A stretch of DNA of 64,000 nt from Arcobacter sp. CECT 8983 (GTDB lineage: Bacteria; Campylobacterota; Campylobacteria; Campylobacterales; Arcobacteraceae): assembly GCF_004118855.1 (NCBI RefSeq), contig NZ_PDKF01000004.1, positions 769,604 to 833,603 of the forward strand. The letters are read 5' to 3'. This document shows positions 15,336-24,375 of this stretch, piece after piece (the stretch's first letter is position 1; the number at the start of each line of letters is the position of its first letter). Made by a program: the position numbers and the translations under genes. The notes under the pieces are model-generated. The model ran no database searches. It worked only from the letters and a program-made list of their open reading frames with translations, and had not been told where the DNA came from.

Positions 15336-16028
15336 ATGAAAACTATAGGACTACTTGGTGGAATGAGCTGGGAAAGCACAGCTTTATATTATAAACAAAT
15401 CAATGAAGAAGTTAAAAAACAACTTGGTGGATTGCATAGTGCTAAAGTAGTCATCTATAGTGTAGATTTTGATGAGATAGAAAAGCTTCAACATGAGGGC
15501 AAGTGGGACGAAACAGCAAAGATATTAAGTGAAGCAGCTAAAAATCTTCAAAATGCAAGTGCGGATTTTTTAGTTATATGTACAAACACTATGCATAAAG
15601 TAGCTCCTGCTATCCAAGAAAATATTGATATTCCTATTTTACATATTGCAAGTGCTACAGGTAAAAAACTTCAAAAAGAAGGTATTAAAAAAGTAGGACT
15701 TTTAGGAACTGCTTTTACTATGGAACAAGATTTTTATAAAAATACAATTTATGATAACTTTGATATTGAAGTTATAGTTCCTAATAAAGAGGATATAAAA
15801 ATAGTACATAGTATTATATATGAAGAACTGTGCTTAGGAATTATAAAAGAGTCATCAAAAAAAGAGTATTTACGTATAATAGACTCACTTGAAAATAAAG
15901 GGGCGCAAGGTGTTATTTTAGGTTGTACGGAAATAGGGATGTTAGTATCTCAAGAAGATACTAACATAAAACTGTTTGATACAACATATATACATGCACT
16001 TGAGGCTGTAAATAAAGCCCTTAGTTAA
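15336..16028 (+). CDS. Aspartate/glutamate racemase family protein
   Basis: 230 residues, the length of the two-domain Asp/Glu racemase fold. GLLGGMSWESTALYYKQIN starts domain 1. The two catalytic cysteines appear as ICTNTMHK and LGCTEIGML. This matches the YgeA/RacX branch, broad-specificity amino-acid racemases without cofactor, rather than MurI. D-amino acids could serve cell-wall remodelling. Adjacent genes (SIMPL before, aldo/keto reductase after, 11 bp away) give no clear pathway. Confidence 0.88.
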   Translation: MKTIGLLGGMSWESTALYYKQINEEVKKQLGGLHSAKVVIYSVDFDEIEKLQHEGKWDETAKILSEAAKNLQNASADFLVICTNTMHKVAPAIQENIDIPILHIASATGKKLQKEGIKKVGLLGTAFTMEQDFYKNTIYDNFDIEVIVPNKEDIKIVHSIIYEELCLGIIKESSKKEYLRIIDSLENKGAQGVILGCTEIGMLVSQEDTNIKLFDTTYIHALEAVNKALS

Positions 16029-16039
16029 AAGGATTGATT

Positions 16040-16843
16040 ATGCCAAATATGATTTATGGAACAGCATGGAAAAAAGAGAATACAACTTCTTTAGTAGAAG
16101 AGGCACTTTTATGTGGTTTCAAAGCTATAGATACTGCTTGTCAACCAAAACACTACAGAGAAGATTTAGTTGGGATAGGACTTGAAAATGCCATAAAAAA
16201 AGGTATTGAAAGAAAAAATATCTTTATTCAAACAAAGTTTACTCCAATAGCAGGACAAGACAGAACAAATATGCCATATGAAGCTAGTGATGATATTTTA
16301 ACACAACTAGAAAAATCTTTTTATAAGTCAAAACAAAATCTAAAAGTAGATTTTATAGACTCTTATCTTATACATTCACCTTTTGCCCCATTGGAAGATT
16401 TAATAAAAGTATATAAGACTATGGAAGAGTTTGTTATTTCTGGTGAAGTAGGGCAAATAGGCATTTCAAATTGTTATGATTTAAACTTACTTGCATATAT
16501 TTATGATGTAGCAAAAGTAAAACCAAAGGTGATACAAAATAGATTTTATGCTGAAACTTCTTATGATAAAGAAATACGTGAATTTGCAAGACAAACAGGT
16601 ATGATGTATCAAGGTTTTTGGTCACTAACTGCAAACCCACAGTTATTAAAACTTGATGAGATACAAACTCTAGCAAGAAACTATAAAAGAACAGTTCCCC
16701 AAATATTTTATAAGTTTTTAAATCATATTGGAATAACTCCTCTTAATGGAACAACTTCTAAAACTCATATGCAACAAGACTTAGATATAAAGAGCTTTTC
16801 ACTAGAAGAGGATGAGGTAAACTCAATACTTCGATATATATAA
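16040..16843 (+). CDS. Aldo/keto reductase
   Basis: 267 residues from the ATG at 16040, chosen because AAAAGGA lies 6 nt upstream; an in-frame TTG at 16034 overlaps that site. AKR features: FKAIDTACQPKHYREDLVG (Asp and Tyr-equivalent region), IFIQTKFTP (Lys), DSYLIHSPF (His) and the cofactor phrases IGISNCYD and GFWSLTANP. The catalytic Tyr is replaced or shifted: the usual DTAxxY reads DTACQPKHY, so activity may differ. Substrate unknown. Last gene of the 14150-16843 run. Confidence 0.8.
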   Translation: MPNMIYGTAWKKENTTSLVEEALLCGFKAIDTACQPKHYREDLVGIGLENAIKKGIERKNIFIQTKFTPIAGQDRTNMPYEASDDILTQLEKSFYKSKQNLKVDFIDSYLIHSPFAPLEDLIKVYKTMEEFVISGEVGQIGISNCYDLNLLAYIYDVAKVKPKVIQNRFYAETSYDKEIREFARQTGMMYQGFWSLTANPQLLKLDEIQTLARNYKRTVPQIFYKFLNHIGITPLNGTTSKTHMQQDLDIKSFSLEEDEVNSILRYI

Positions 16844-16881
16844 TTAACCCATATGTAACCAAACTTATGATAACATGCGCT

Positions 16882-16887
16882 TATAAT
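16882..16887 (+). promoter_or_regulatory. -10 element (TATAAT) of the yjdM-like gene
   Basis: TATAAT lies 23 bp upstream of the ATG at 16910; AAAGGAAAG provides the ribosome site. Confidence 0.45.
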
Positions 16888-16909
16888 TATATTAAGTTAA
16901 AGGAAAGAA

Positions 16910-17260
16910 ATGGAGCAATTACCAAATTGTCCTAAGTGTAATGGAGAATATACTTATGAAGACGGAAGTTTATTAATCTGTCCTGAGTGTGCACATGAAT
17001 GGTCAAAAGATGCTGTAGAAACTGAAGATGAAGATGTATTAGTAGTAAAAGATGCTAATGGTACAGTTTTACAAGATGGAGATGATGTAACAGTTATCAA
17101 AGATCTTAAAGTAAAAGGAAGCTCTTCAGGTATTAAAGTTGGTACAAAAGTAAAAGGTATCAGACTTGTAGAAGGAAATGATGGTCATAATATCGACTGT
17201 AAGATTTCTGGAGTTGGAGCAATTAAATTAAAACAAGAGTTTGTTAAAAAATCTAACTAA
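16910..17260 (+). CDS. yjdM: Zinc-ribbon protein YjdM (PhnA family)
   Basis: 116 residues. An N-terminal zinc ribbon ([21 protein letters not shown], four Cys in two CxxC pairs at about residues 8-28) is followed by the PhnA beta-barrel domain: [25 protein letters not shown], then [10 protein letters not shown] and [16 protein letters not shown]. The family was named for alkylphosphonate use but lacks a proven enzymatic role in most bacteria. It is a single-gene unit with its own promoter, convergent with a YnfA gene across a hairpin. Confidence 0.92.
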   Translation: MEQLPNCPKCNGEYTYEDGSLLICPECAHEWSKDAVETEDEDVLVVKDANGTVLQDGDDVTVIKDLKVKGSSSGIKVGTKVKGIRLVEGNDGHNIDCKISGVGAIKLKQEFVKKSN

Positions 17261-17262
17261 TA

Positions 17263-17288
17263 AAATGAGAGTTTAATTACTCTCATTT
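17263..17288. terminator. Bidirectional terminator hairpin
   Basis: AAATGAGAGT and ACTCTCATTT form a perfect 10-bp stem around TTAATT, between convergent yjdM and ynfA genes; it touches the last codon of ynfA. Confidence 0.7.
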
Positions 17289-17628
17289 ATATACTACTTA
17301 TAGCTTTTTGATTTCCAAAAAGAATAATACAAATCCCTACAAATACAACAAGAGAACCTAAAATATCCCATTTATTAAAAGCTTGTTTTTCTACTAAAAA
17401 TAGCCAAGCTAAAGAAGAGATAATATAAATACCTCCATATATAGCATAAGCTCGTCCCGCAAACTCTAAATTTACTCTAGTAAGTAAGTAGGCAAAAAGA
17501 ACTAAAGAGATAACACCTGTAAAAAGCCAAAAAGATGATTTTTGAAGTTTAAAAACCATCCAAAAACTATAGCATCCTAATATTTCAAAAAATGCTGCTA
17601 AAAAATATATTGCAAACTCTAAACCCAA
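17287..17628 (-). CDS. YnfA family (UPF0060) membrane protein
   Basis: 113 residues with four membrane helices. Family phrases are present: FFEILGCYSFWMVFKL in helix 1, RAYAIYGGIYIISSLAWLFLVE in helix 3 and DILGSLVVFVGICIILFG in helix 4. The start is a TTG at 17628 with GGAG 5 nt upstream; no ATG fits. YnfA proteins resemble small multidrug-resistance-type transporters and some have been linked to drug export, but the substrate is unknown. It is a single gene. Confidence 0.9.
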   Translation of the reverse strand: MGLEFAIYFLAAFFEILGCYSFWMVFKLQKSSFWLFTGVISLVLFAYLLTRVNLEFAGRAYAIYGGIYIISSLAWLFLVEKQAFNKWDILGSLVVFVGICIILFGNQKAISSI

Positions 17629-17716
17629 AGTAACTCCAAAAGATTTTATTATTAGTATTGAATATCATTACTAAATTGAACTTTAGTTAAAAACCTTTTA
17701 AAAGCTACTAAAACTA

Positions 17717-19078
17717 TTATCCTATATATCTCATCCAATAAAACTCTAAAGGATATAAAAATGTTATAGTGATAATAGCTAATAGAAGTATTACTTTTAT
17801 CATATACTTTTGTTTCATACCAGATAAAGCAAGTCCTACTGCTAAAGGTGGAGCTTGAAATGGAAAATAAATATTAGAAAAAGCAGCAACTTGCATCATA
17901 AAAATTTCGTTTAATGAAAAGCTACTTATATTACTTAGGTGTTCTGCTATTGGTGTATAAATAGCTGGAATAGTTGGTTGAGTGATAATAGTTCCACTTA
18001 AAGACATCAAAGTAGTGATTTTTATATAATCAATTAATTCATACTCTGATGGTGTGTATAGATTTATAATACCAAGTAGTCCCTCTTTTATGAACTCATT
18101 ATTTGCAACAATACTTCCAAGACTAATAATAGCAGCTACAAAAATCAAAGAAGAGAAGTTGATACTATTTATATCTTTACTTTTTATGATATTTATACTT
18201 GGGTATGCTAAAAACAGAACTCCAATCATAGCAATTACACTAGGTGAGATTTTATGGATAAAATCAGTTAACCAAAATAGAAGCATGATAGATAAAGTTA
18301 TCATAACTATTTTTTCATTTTTACTAAAAGAACTAGTGTCTTTTTCTAGTTTGTTATGTTTTATTTCATCTTTAAAAAATAGGTATATTAAAGCAACAAT
18401 TATAATATTTTTTAGTAAACCTAGAACAAAGAAGTTTGATAATAAATAGTGAGAAAATAAAAGCTCAAAATCATATATCTCTTTTGTAAGTCCACTTAAA
18501 ATCATATTTGGTACATTTGCAGGTAAAACAGTAAATGCAGGAATAGAAGTACAAAGTATAAAAGTAAGTAGTATTCCAATATAACCTTTGTCATTTTCTT
18601 CAAAACCAAAAGCTTTTGCTATTGTTATAGCTAAAGGTACTAATAAAACAACTCTAACTACACTAGAAGGCATTAAAAAGCTAAAAGCTATGCAGAATAT
18701 AGAAATAACAGATAAAAGCTTTAAATAGCTAATATTGTTGATTATAGAAAAGAAGTTGGAAAATCTATTACTTAGGTTTACATTTTTTATAGCAGTTGCA
18801 ATTAACATACCAGAAAAAACTAACCAAAAAGCAGAAGAAGAGAACCCAGAAAAGATTATCTCTTTAGGACTTAGTGCAAATACTAAACAAGTAAATAAAA
18901 ATATAAGTGATGAAAAATATAAAGGTATTAGGTTTGTTGCCCAATAAACTATAGTAGAAAGAATCAAAGTAATTAGTATTAAGTCTTTTGTTTGCCCAAT
19001 AAAACTATTTAAAATAAAATATAAAAATAAGGGAATGCAAATAAAAGCAATATTTTTCATAATAGAGTGTTTTGTCAT
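17717..19078 (-). CDS. SLC13 (DASS) family anion permease
   Basis: 453 residues, about 11-12 membrane helices, the size of divalent anion/sodium symporters. Family features include FSSSAFWLVFSGMLIATAI, the SNT-like region at MPSSVVRVVLLVPLAI (first motif) and a late PTIPAIYTPIAEHL and FPFQAPPLAVGLALSG (second half). Substrates of relatives are dicarboxylates, citrate or sulfate; which one applies here cannot be told. Its start overlaps the stop of the upstream Crp-type regulator by 4 bp, so that regulator is in the same operon and may control it. Confidence 0.85.
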   Translation of the reverse strand: MTKHSIMKNIAFICIPLFLYFILNSFIGQTKDLILITLILSTIVYWATNLIPLYFSSLIFLFTCLVFALSPKEIIFSGFSSSAFWLVFSGMLIATAIKNVNLSNRFSNFFSIINNISYLKLLSVISIFCIAFSFLMPSSVVRVVLLVPLAITIAKAFGFEENDKGYIGILLTFILCTSIPAFTVLPANVPNMILSGLTKEIYDFELLFSHYLLSNFFVLGLLKNIIIVALIYLFFKDEIKHNKLEKDTSSFSKNEKIVMITLSIMLLFWLTDFIHKISPSVIAMIGVLFLAYPSINIIKSKDINSINFSSLIFVAAIISLGSIVANNEFIKEGLLGIINLYTPSEYELIDYIKITTLMSLSGTIITQPTIPAIYTPIAEHLSNISSFSLNEIFMMQVAAFSNIYFPFQAPPLAVGLALSGMKQKYMIKVILLLAIITITFLYPLEFYWMRYIG

Positions 19079-19680
19079 TTTTTACTCTTTAGTGATTTTC
19101 TTATTCTACTAAGGTGAGTAGGTGAGATACCTAAGTATGAAGCAATATGGTGTTGAGATAGTCTTGATAAGATGTGCTCAAACTCTTTTAAAAATCTTTC
19201 ATATCTAACTTGAGCATCTTCTAAAACCAGTGCATAAGTGTTATGATCTTTTTGTAGTATCCAATGTTTTTCTAAATATAAAATATGATACATCTTCAAG
19301 TCTTCATACTTTGATAAAAGCTCTCTATATTTTGTATGGTTTATATCTACAACAATAGAGTCTTCAATAGCTTGAACTGATGAGGTATTTTCAGTATTTG
19401 AAAGTAGTGCAACCATAGGACCATAAAATCTAGTTTCCCAAAAGAAGTTTTTTGTGTACTCTTCCCCGTGTTCATTTGTAGAGAAGGTTCTAAATAATCC
19501 TTTATAAACAAAAGAGATAGCATCAACTTTATCAAATAGTTCAAAAGCATAGTCATTTTTTTTGATCTCTTTTATAGTGCATATATTTTTAAAGTCATTC
19601 CATGTAGTCTCAGAAATCTTAGTATAAGAGTCCATAGTGTTTTTTAATGAGTCAAAAATTTCATTTATATTTATATTCAT
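19075..19680 (-). CDS. Crp/Fnr family transcriptional regulator
   Basis: 201 residues. The N-terminal cyclic-nucleotide-binding-like barrel includes IKEIKKNDYAFELFDKVDAISFVYKGLFRTF and EEYTKNFFWETRFYGPM. The C-terminal winged helix ends in LSQHHIASYLGISPTHLSRIRKSLK. There are no cysteines for an Fnr-type cluster. The layout is that of the common short cNMP-binding regulators with an AraC-like IRKSL end. It overlaps the SLC13 permease gene by 4 bp, implying joint expression. The effector is unknown. Confidence 0.88.
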   Translation of the reverse strand: MNININEIFDSLKNTMDSYTKISETTWNDFKNICTIKEIKKNDYAFELFDKVDAISFVYKGLFRTFSTNEHGEEYTKNFFWETRFYGPMVALLSNTENTSSVQAIEDSIVVDINHTKYRELLSKYEDLKMYHILYLEKHWILQKDHNTYALVLEDAQVRYERFLKEFEHILSRLSQHHIASYLGISPTHLSRIRKSLKSKK

Positions 19681-19790
19681 AATATCTCATATATTTTTTG
19701 TAAAGAATAGTATATATTTATTAAAAAATCAACATATGTAAATGACAAAAAGAGATTATTTTTATAATCTTCCATAAAAAAAGGAAGAAT

Positions 19791-20675
19791 ATGTCAAAAG
19801 AGTTAAACTCTCATCTTATTATTTTATTTGCTACATTTTTAGTAGCAGGTTCATTTATCGTTTCTCAAAAAATATCTGGAATAATTGATCCAATTTCTAT
19901 TACACTTCTTAGGTTTGTTATAGCATCTGTTATTTTAGCTCCAATAGTTTTATTAAAAAAAGAGTTTAGAAAAAAAATAACTACAACATTTAAAAGAGCT
20001 ATGATTATTAGTTTTTTTTACTCTTTATATTTTATTGGCTTATTTAAGTCTTTAGAATATACTACCGCACTAAATACAGGAACACTATTTACACTTGTAC
20101 CTTTACTTACAGCTATAGTCTCTATTTTTGTATTTAAACAAAAAATTCCCTCAAAGCAGTATTTAGTTTATTTTTTAGGAATACTAGGAACTTGTATTGT
20201 GATATTTAAAGGTAGCTTGCAAATGTTTTTATCTTTAGCTTTAAATCAAGGTGATATTTTATTTATTGCTTCAGTTTTATGTATGGCTTTATATTCTGTC
20301 TGTGCAAAGTATTTTCATAAAGAAGATGATAAGTTAGTAGTATTAGTATTTTTAACACTTGTGGGTGGAAGTATTTGGATGAGTATTGCCTTAATAGCTT
20401 TTAATATTCCTTTAGAGTGGAACAAGATAAATAGTCCACAGTTTTTAGCAATGGCTTATTTAAGTATAGCTGCTACTTTAGTAACTTCATATCTTTATCA
20501 AAAAGGAACAATCGTTTTAGGACCTAAGAAAGTAATGTCCTATGTTTATCTAAACCCAGCAGCTATTGCAATACTTTTATTGGTATTTGAGTTTAAGTTT
20601 ATAAATGTTTGGATGATACTTGGAATTATGATTTCATCTTTTGCTACTTTTGTTTTGTTACGTAGTAGAATCTAA
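19791..20675 (+). CDS. EamA family DMT transporter
   Basis: 294 residues with ten membrane helices in two EamA repeats: LLRFVIASVILAPIVLL and ALNTGTLFTLVPLLTAIVSIF in repeat 1, ILFIASVLCMALYSVCAKYF and VMSYVYLNPAAIAILLLV in repeat 2. Such drug/metabolite transporters export amino acids or other metabolites; the substrate cannot be read from sequence. AAAAAGGAAG precedes the ATG. It is divergent from the Crp/SLC13 operon. Confidence 0.9.
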   Translation: MSKELNSHLIILFATFLVAGSFIVSQKISGIIDPISITLLRFVIASVILAPIVLLKKEFRKKITTTFKRAMIISFFYSLYFIGLFKSLEYTTALNTGTLFTLVPLLTAIVSIFVFKQKIPSKQYLVYFLGILGTCIVIFKGSLQMFLSLALNQGDILFIASVLCMALYSVCAKYFHKEDDKLVVLVFLTLVGGSIWMSIALIAFNIPLEWNKINSPQFLAMAYLSIAATLVTSYLYQKGTIVLGPKKVMSYVYLNPAAIAILLLVFEFKFINVWMILGIMISSFATFVLLRSRI

Positions 20676-20678
20676 AAG

Positions 20679-20708
20679 TATAGAGGAGATTATAAAATCT
20701 CTTCTATA
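20679..20708. terminator. Hairpin between convergent EamA and ABC-ATPase genes
   Basis: TATAGAGGAGATT and AATCTCTTCTATA pair over 13 bp with one wobble around ATAA. It overlaps the last codons of the leftward ATPase gene. Confidence 0.6.
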
Positions 20709-21478
20709 AAGTATCTATTGTTTTTTTCATTAACATGAATTTCTATATCAAAGATAGAAGATAAGTTTTTGCTTGTAAGTAACTCTTCTTTTTTCCCTTG
20801 TTTGTAGATTGTATTGTTATGAATTAGTGCAATATTATCTATCTCTTCAAATATCTCTTCTAAATGGTGAGTTACTAAGATAATACTTGCTTCTTTTGAT
20901 AGTTTTTTAAGCATTTTTATAAAGTTTATTTGTGCTTTTATATCTAAGCCAACTGTTGGCTCATCAAGAATAAATGCTTTTGGACTATGAATTAAAGCTC
21001 GTCCTACAATACACTTTCTAAGTTCACCTGTTGACATCTCATTTACTTTTTTATCTTTTAGATGTTCTATTTCAAGAAAACTCATAACTTCCTTTGCTTT
21101 ATTTAATTGTTCTTGTGAAAAGTCTTGGAAAGTATAAACCCCTATAGAACTATAATGACCACTTAATACAACTTTATATCCTGTAAGAAAGCTTCCTTCT
21201 TTTGCAAAGTAGTTATGTAAATCATTTGTGATAATACCTAGACTTTTTCTTAGTTCAAAAACAGAATAAGTAGATTTACCTAAAATCTCTTTTTTGAACT
21301 TTGAAGTTCTTCTTGGATGAATTTCAGATTGTATTAATTTCATAAGTGTAGATTTTCCTGAACCATTTGCACCTAAAATAGCCCAGTGTTCTTTTTCTTT
21401 TATTTTTAAGGTAATATCTTTTAGTACAATCTTCTCATCATAACCTACATTAATATTTTCAAAATCTATAATATTCAT
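20690..21478 (-). CDS. ABC transporter ATP-binding protein (lone ATPase)
   Basis: 262 residues, one ABC domain: Walker A ILGANGSGKST, signature MSTGELRKCIVG, Walker B AFILDEPTVGLD and the H-loop LVTHHLEEI. The phrase KEHWAILGANGSGKSTLMKLI and the 60-residue insert resemble the YlmA/ModF type. No permease or binding protein lies next to it, so it either serves a distant permease or has a non-transport role. AAAGG stands upstream of the ATG. Confidence 0.88.
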   Translation of the reverse strand: MNIIDFENINVGYDEKIVLKDITLKIKEKEHWAILGANGSGKSTLMKLIQSEIHPRRTSKFKKEILGKSTYSVFELRKSLGIITNDLHNYFAKEGSFLTGYKVVLSGHYSSIGVYTFQDFSQEQLNKAKEVMSFLEIEHLKDKKVNEMSTGELRKCIVGRALIHSPKAFILDEPTVGLDIKAQINFIKMLKKLSKEASIILVTHHLEEIFEEIDNIALIHNNTIYKQGKKEELLTSKNLSSIFDIEIHVNEKNNRYFIEEIL

Positions 21479-21612
21479 GAAAAGAACCTTTTAGTTAGTA
21501 TGCATAATAGCTTTAAATTATTGTTTAGCCAATGATTTTACAGCAATTGAAATCTCTTTTTCATTAAAGCAGTAAAACTTTAGATATAAAATATTGTTAT
21601 TTAGAATTTTGA

Positions 21613-21618
21613 TATAAT
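21613..21618 (+). promoter_or_regulatory. -10 element (TATAAT) of the MOSC gene
   Basis: TATAAT lies 30 bp upstream of the ATG at 21648. Confidence 0.45.
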
Positions 21619-21647
21619 ACTTTTTAAGCTGACCAAAGGATTATTGA

Positions 21648-22346
21648 ATGGAAAATAATGCAAAAGTACTTTTTATAAAAGTAGGGAAAGTAACTACAAC
21701 AAAATTAGAAAATCAAAAAAGAAAAGAATTAGTATCTGGTATAAAAAAATATCCAGTAGAAAAAGCATATCTATCTAAAACAGGGTTTTTAGAAGATGAA
21801 CAAGCAGATTTAAATCATCATGGTGGAGAGAATAAAGCTCTGTTTTTATTTTCAAATTTGACATATAAAAAGATAAATAAAGATTGTAATACTAATTATA
21901 AAATAGATGAGGTATCACATTTTGGAGAAAATATAGTTTTATCTAATATAAGTGAAGAAGATGTTTGTATAGGTGATATCTATAAAATTGGAGAAACAAT
22001 AATACAAATAACTCAACCAAGACAACCTTGTTGGAAATTAAGTGCAAATACAAATAAAAAAGAGATGACAAAATTTATTTTCAATAGTGGTTTAACTGGG
22101 TGGTATGCAAAAGTTATAAAAGAGGGTGTAATTAGTAAGAATGATATGTTTGAACTTATAGAAAGAGTAGAAGATGATTTAACTATTAGTATTTTAAATA
22201 AGCTTATGCTAAATGTTGATATTGATATAAGTTTAGCAAAAAAAGCTATTGAATCTAAATATTTAGGAAAACCCTTTCAAGATTCTTTAAAAAAAAGAGT
22301 TCAATTAAAAGAAAAAGACAATCAATTTGAAGTTTATCATAGCTAA
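21648..22346 (+). CDS. MOSC domain protein (YiiM-like)
   Basis: 232 residues. The MOSC core shows KTGFLEDEQADLNHHGGENKALFLF, the FGENIVLSNISEEDVCIGDIYKIG strand pair and ITQPRQPCWKL with the conserved Cys that holds the molybdenum cofactor's sulfur. A C-terminal helical 3-alpha domain follows (about 175-232). YiiM-type proteins reduce N-hydroxylated compounds such as 6-hydroxylaminopurine. That role is plausible but not proven here. It is a single gene ending at a strong terminator. Confidence 0.9.
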   Translation: MENNAKVLFIKVGKVTTTKLENQKRKELVSGIKKYPVEKAYLSKTGFLEDEQADLNHHGGENKALFLFSNLTYKKINKDCNTNYKIDEVSHFGENIVLSNISEEDVCIGDIYKIGETIIQITQPRQPCWKLSANTNKKEMTKFIFNSGLTGWYAKVIKEGVISKNDMFELIERVEDDLTISILNKLMLNVDIDISLAKKAIESKYLGKPFQDSLKKRVQLKEKDNQFEVYHS

Positions 22347-22372
22347 GTACCATTTTAAATAAAATGGTACTT
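22345..22372. terminator. Strong bidirectional terminator
   Basis: AAGTACCATTTTA and TAAAATGGTACTT form a perfect 13-bp stem around AA, flanked by T-rich sequence. It lies between the convergent MOSC and DoxX genes and begins inside the MOSC stop codon. Confidence 0.8.
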
Positions 22373-22381
22373 TAATATAGA

Positions 22382-22801
22382 TTATCTTTTATCTACGCTG
22401 ATTTTTCCAGCACCTAAGAACATTAAAGCAATAGCTCCTAACATAAATAAAAGTGGAGTTTCGATTAAAAGACCACCTGTTTTTGAATTTATTACAAAAA
22501 TATCTGAAAAATGAGCTAAATAAATTGCAAAAATCATTGTTGCTGCATATATAAAACTATTAATTCTTGTATATAGTCCAATGATTATTAGAATAGGAAC
22601 TATTAATTCTCCAATATAAACGCCATAAGCTAAGAATTCAGGAAATCCGTTTTTAGTAACTAGAAATTTAATACCTTCAATTCCTTTTTCTAATTTACTT
22701 ATTCCATGAAAAAGCATTAGAATACCAAGATTTAATCTTAGAATTAGTTTTCCCATATCATCACTTAAAACTCTAGCTAAAAAGTTTTCTAACGTCCTCA
22801 T
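22382..22801 (-). CDS. DoxX family membrane protein
   Basis: 139 residues from the ATG at 22801, chosen for the AGGAG 8 nt upstream; a longer frame to 22873 lacks a ribosome site. Four membrane helices, with the DoxX phrases LRLNLGILMLFHGISKLEKG, GELIVPILIIIGLYTRINS and a last helix rich in Gly/Ala. DoxX-like proteins are small quinone-associated or thiosulfate-related membrane proteins of mixed function; the role here is unknown. Confidence 0.88.
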   Translation of the reverse strand: MRTLENFLARVLSDDMGKLILRLNLGILMLFHGISKLEKGIEGIKFLVTKNGFPEFLAYGVYIGELIVPILIIIGLYTRINSFIYAATMIFAIYLAHFSDIFVINSKTGGLLIETPLLFMLGAIALMFLGAGKISVDKR

Positions 22802-22885
22802 ACTATTTTCTCCTAGAAAATTAAATATTTTATAAATTATTTGATAGAATTTATAATGTTGCAATTGTATCAAAAGCTTTAATAA

Positions 22886-24289
22886 TCAAAGTTTATATAA
22901 ATTACTTTTACTCTTTTGTTCTTGCCAAAGAGTATAAAATATCTCAAGTGCTTTTTTTAAATCATTCTCTTTAAAACCTCCAAATCCCATAGATAAAACT
23001 TCTTCTTTTGTATTTAAATTTCTTAAATACAATTTCATATACTTGTTTTGTGCTTCTTTTTTTAATATTTCTAAATCTATATTTATTATTGGTTTTATTA
23101 AAATATTTAGTCCACTTCCTTCTCTTAAAATCTCAATTTCATCTATCATTTTTGAATATAAAAAATTTTTCATAATATCATGTTTCTTTTTATTTTGAGT
23201 TCTTACTTTTCTTAAGTGTCTTTCCCAAAATCCTTCTTTTATAAATAAAGCAAGAGTTTTTTGTATATCAATAGGAATATTTGAAAAATGATAATCAAAC
23301 TCTTTTTTGTACCTTTTTAATAATTTAGTAGGTAAAACTAAATAAGCAACTCTAATTGAAGGGGAAAATGATTTAGAAAAAGTTCCTGTATATATTACTT
23401 GTTCATTGTTATTTATACCTTGCATAGCTGGAATTGGTCTATTGTTGTAACTTAATTCACTATCATAATCATCTTCAATGATATAAGAGTTATTATCTTT
23501 TGCCCAATTTATTATTTCAATTCTATTTGCAATAGGAGTTGTCACTCCAAAAAAGTATTGATGGGATGGCGTTAGATATAGAAGTTTTGCATTGGATTTT
23601 TTTAATTGATTTAGATTTATACCATTTTGTTGTACTTCTATCTCTTCAATCTCAAAATTATGTTGTTCAAAAACTTTTTTGGCAACTCTATAACTTGGAG
23701 TTTCAAACGCAATTTTTTTAATTTCATCTTTTAATATTTTTGAAACGATAAACATAGAATCTGCAAAACCACTTGTAAGAACAATATTATCAACTGTACA
23801 GTTTACACTCCTTGAACTTTTAAGATATTTTGTAATTTGTTCTCTAAGTTCAATATCACCTTGATTGTTGTGATATATCCCAAGATTTAAAGAGCTTTTT
23901 AAAACTTTATTATAAAGTCTTAACCAAGTCTTTTTTGGAAAAGTATCAGCACTTAAACAAGCTGGAAAAAAGTCATATTTGACAATATTATCTGTTGTTT
24001 TATCTTCTACTTCAATTTCATTTTCTTTTTTAAAACTATCATAAAGATTTTCACTTACAAAATATCCACTTTGAGGAATACTCTCTATATAACCCTCTGC
24101 AAAAAGCTGATTATAAGCTGTTTGTACAGTATTTTTACTAATTTTATAATCTGTGGTCATTTTTCTAATAGAAGGCAGTTTTTCTCCAGCTTTTAGATTT
24201 GTTTGAATATCTTTTTTTATCTCTTCATAGAGTTGAAGATAGATTGGTTTTTTTAATTTTGAATCTATATTATACAAAACTGTCTCCAT
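22886..24289 (-). CDS. MocR-type (GntR/aminotransferase) regulator
   Basis: 467 residues from the ATG at 24289. The frame stays open further upstream, but that stretch is hydrophobic, Leu/Tyr-rich and unlike the family. The N-terminal GntR winged helix is PIYLQLYEEIKKDI, then GEKLPSIRKMTTDYKISKNTVQTAYNQL. A 350-residue aminotransferase-I-like domain follows, with YIIEDDYDSELSY and the PLP-lysine phrase YTGTFSKSFSPSIRVAYLV. MocR proteins use PLP as part of sensing. It is divergent from a three-gene operon that begins at 24376, its likely target. Confidence 0.9.
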   Translation of the reverse strand: METVLYNIDSKLKKPIYLQLYEEIKKDIQTNLKAGEKLPSIRKMTTDYKISKNTVQTAYNQLFAEGYIESIPQSGYFVSENLYDSFKKENEIEVEDKTTDNIVKYDFFPACLSADTFPKKTWLRLYNKVLKSSLNLGIYHNNQGDIELREQITKYLKSSRSVNCTVDNIVLTSGFADSMFIVSKILKDEIKKIAFETPSYRVAKKVFEQHNFEIEEIEVQQNGINLNQLKKSNAKLLYLTPSHQYFFGVTTPIANRIEIINWAKDNNSYIIEDDYDSELSYNNRPIPAMQGINNNEQVIYTGTFSKSFSPSIRVAYLVLPTKLLKRYKKEFDYHFSNIPIDIQKTLALFIKEGFWERHLRKVRTQNKKKHDIMKNFLYSKMIDEIEILREGSGLNILIKPIINIDLEILKKEAQNKYMKLYLRNLNTKEEVLSMGFGGFKENDLKKALEIFYTLWQEQKSKSNLYKL

Positions 24290-24303
24290 AAAAAAATTAT
24301 AAT

Positions 24304-24325
24304 TTGTATCTTGTAGTAAGTACAA
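24304..24325. promoter_or_regulatory. Candidate MocR operator
   Basis: TTGTA occurs at 24304 and again at 24311, and the second copy forms an inverted repeat with TACAA at 24321 (TTGTAGTAAGTACAA). It lies between the divergent MocR gene and its presumed target. MocR sites often combine direct and inverted repeats. Confidence 0.4.
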
Positions 24326-24375
24326 TTTATTGATATTATACGTAAAACAACTTAATAAAAAGCAAAGGATATAAA

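Noticed and set aside
22802-22873. Longer DoxX start
   Set aside because: The upstream 24 codons have no ribosome site, and the ATG at 22801 has AGGAG at a normal distance.
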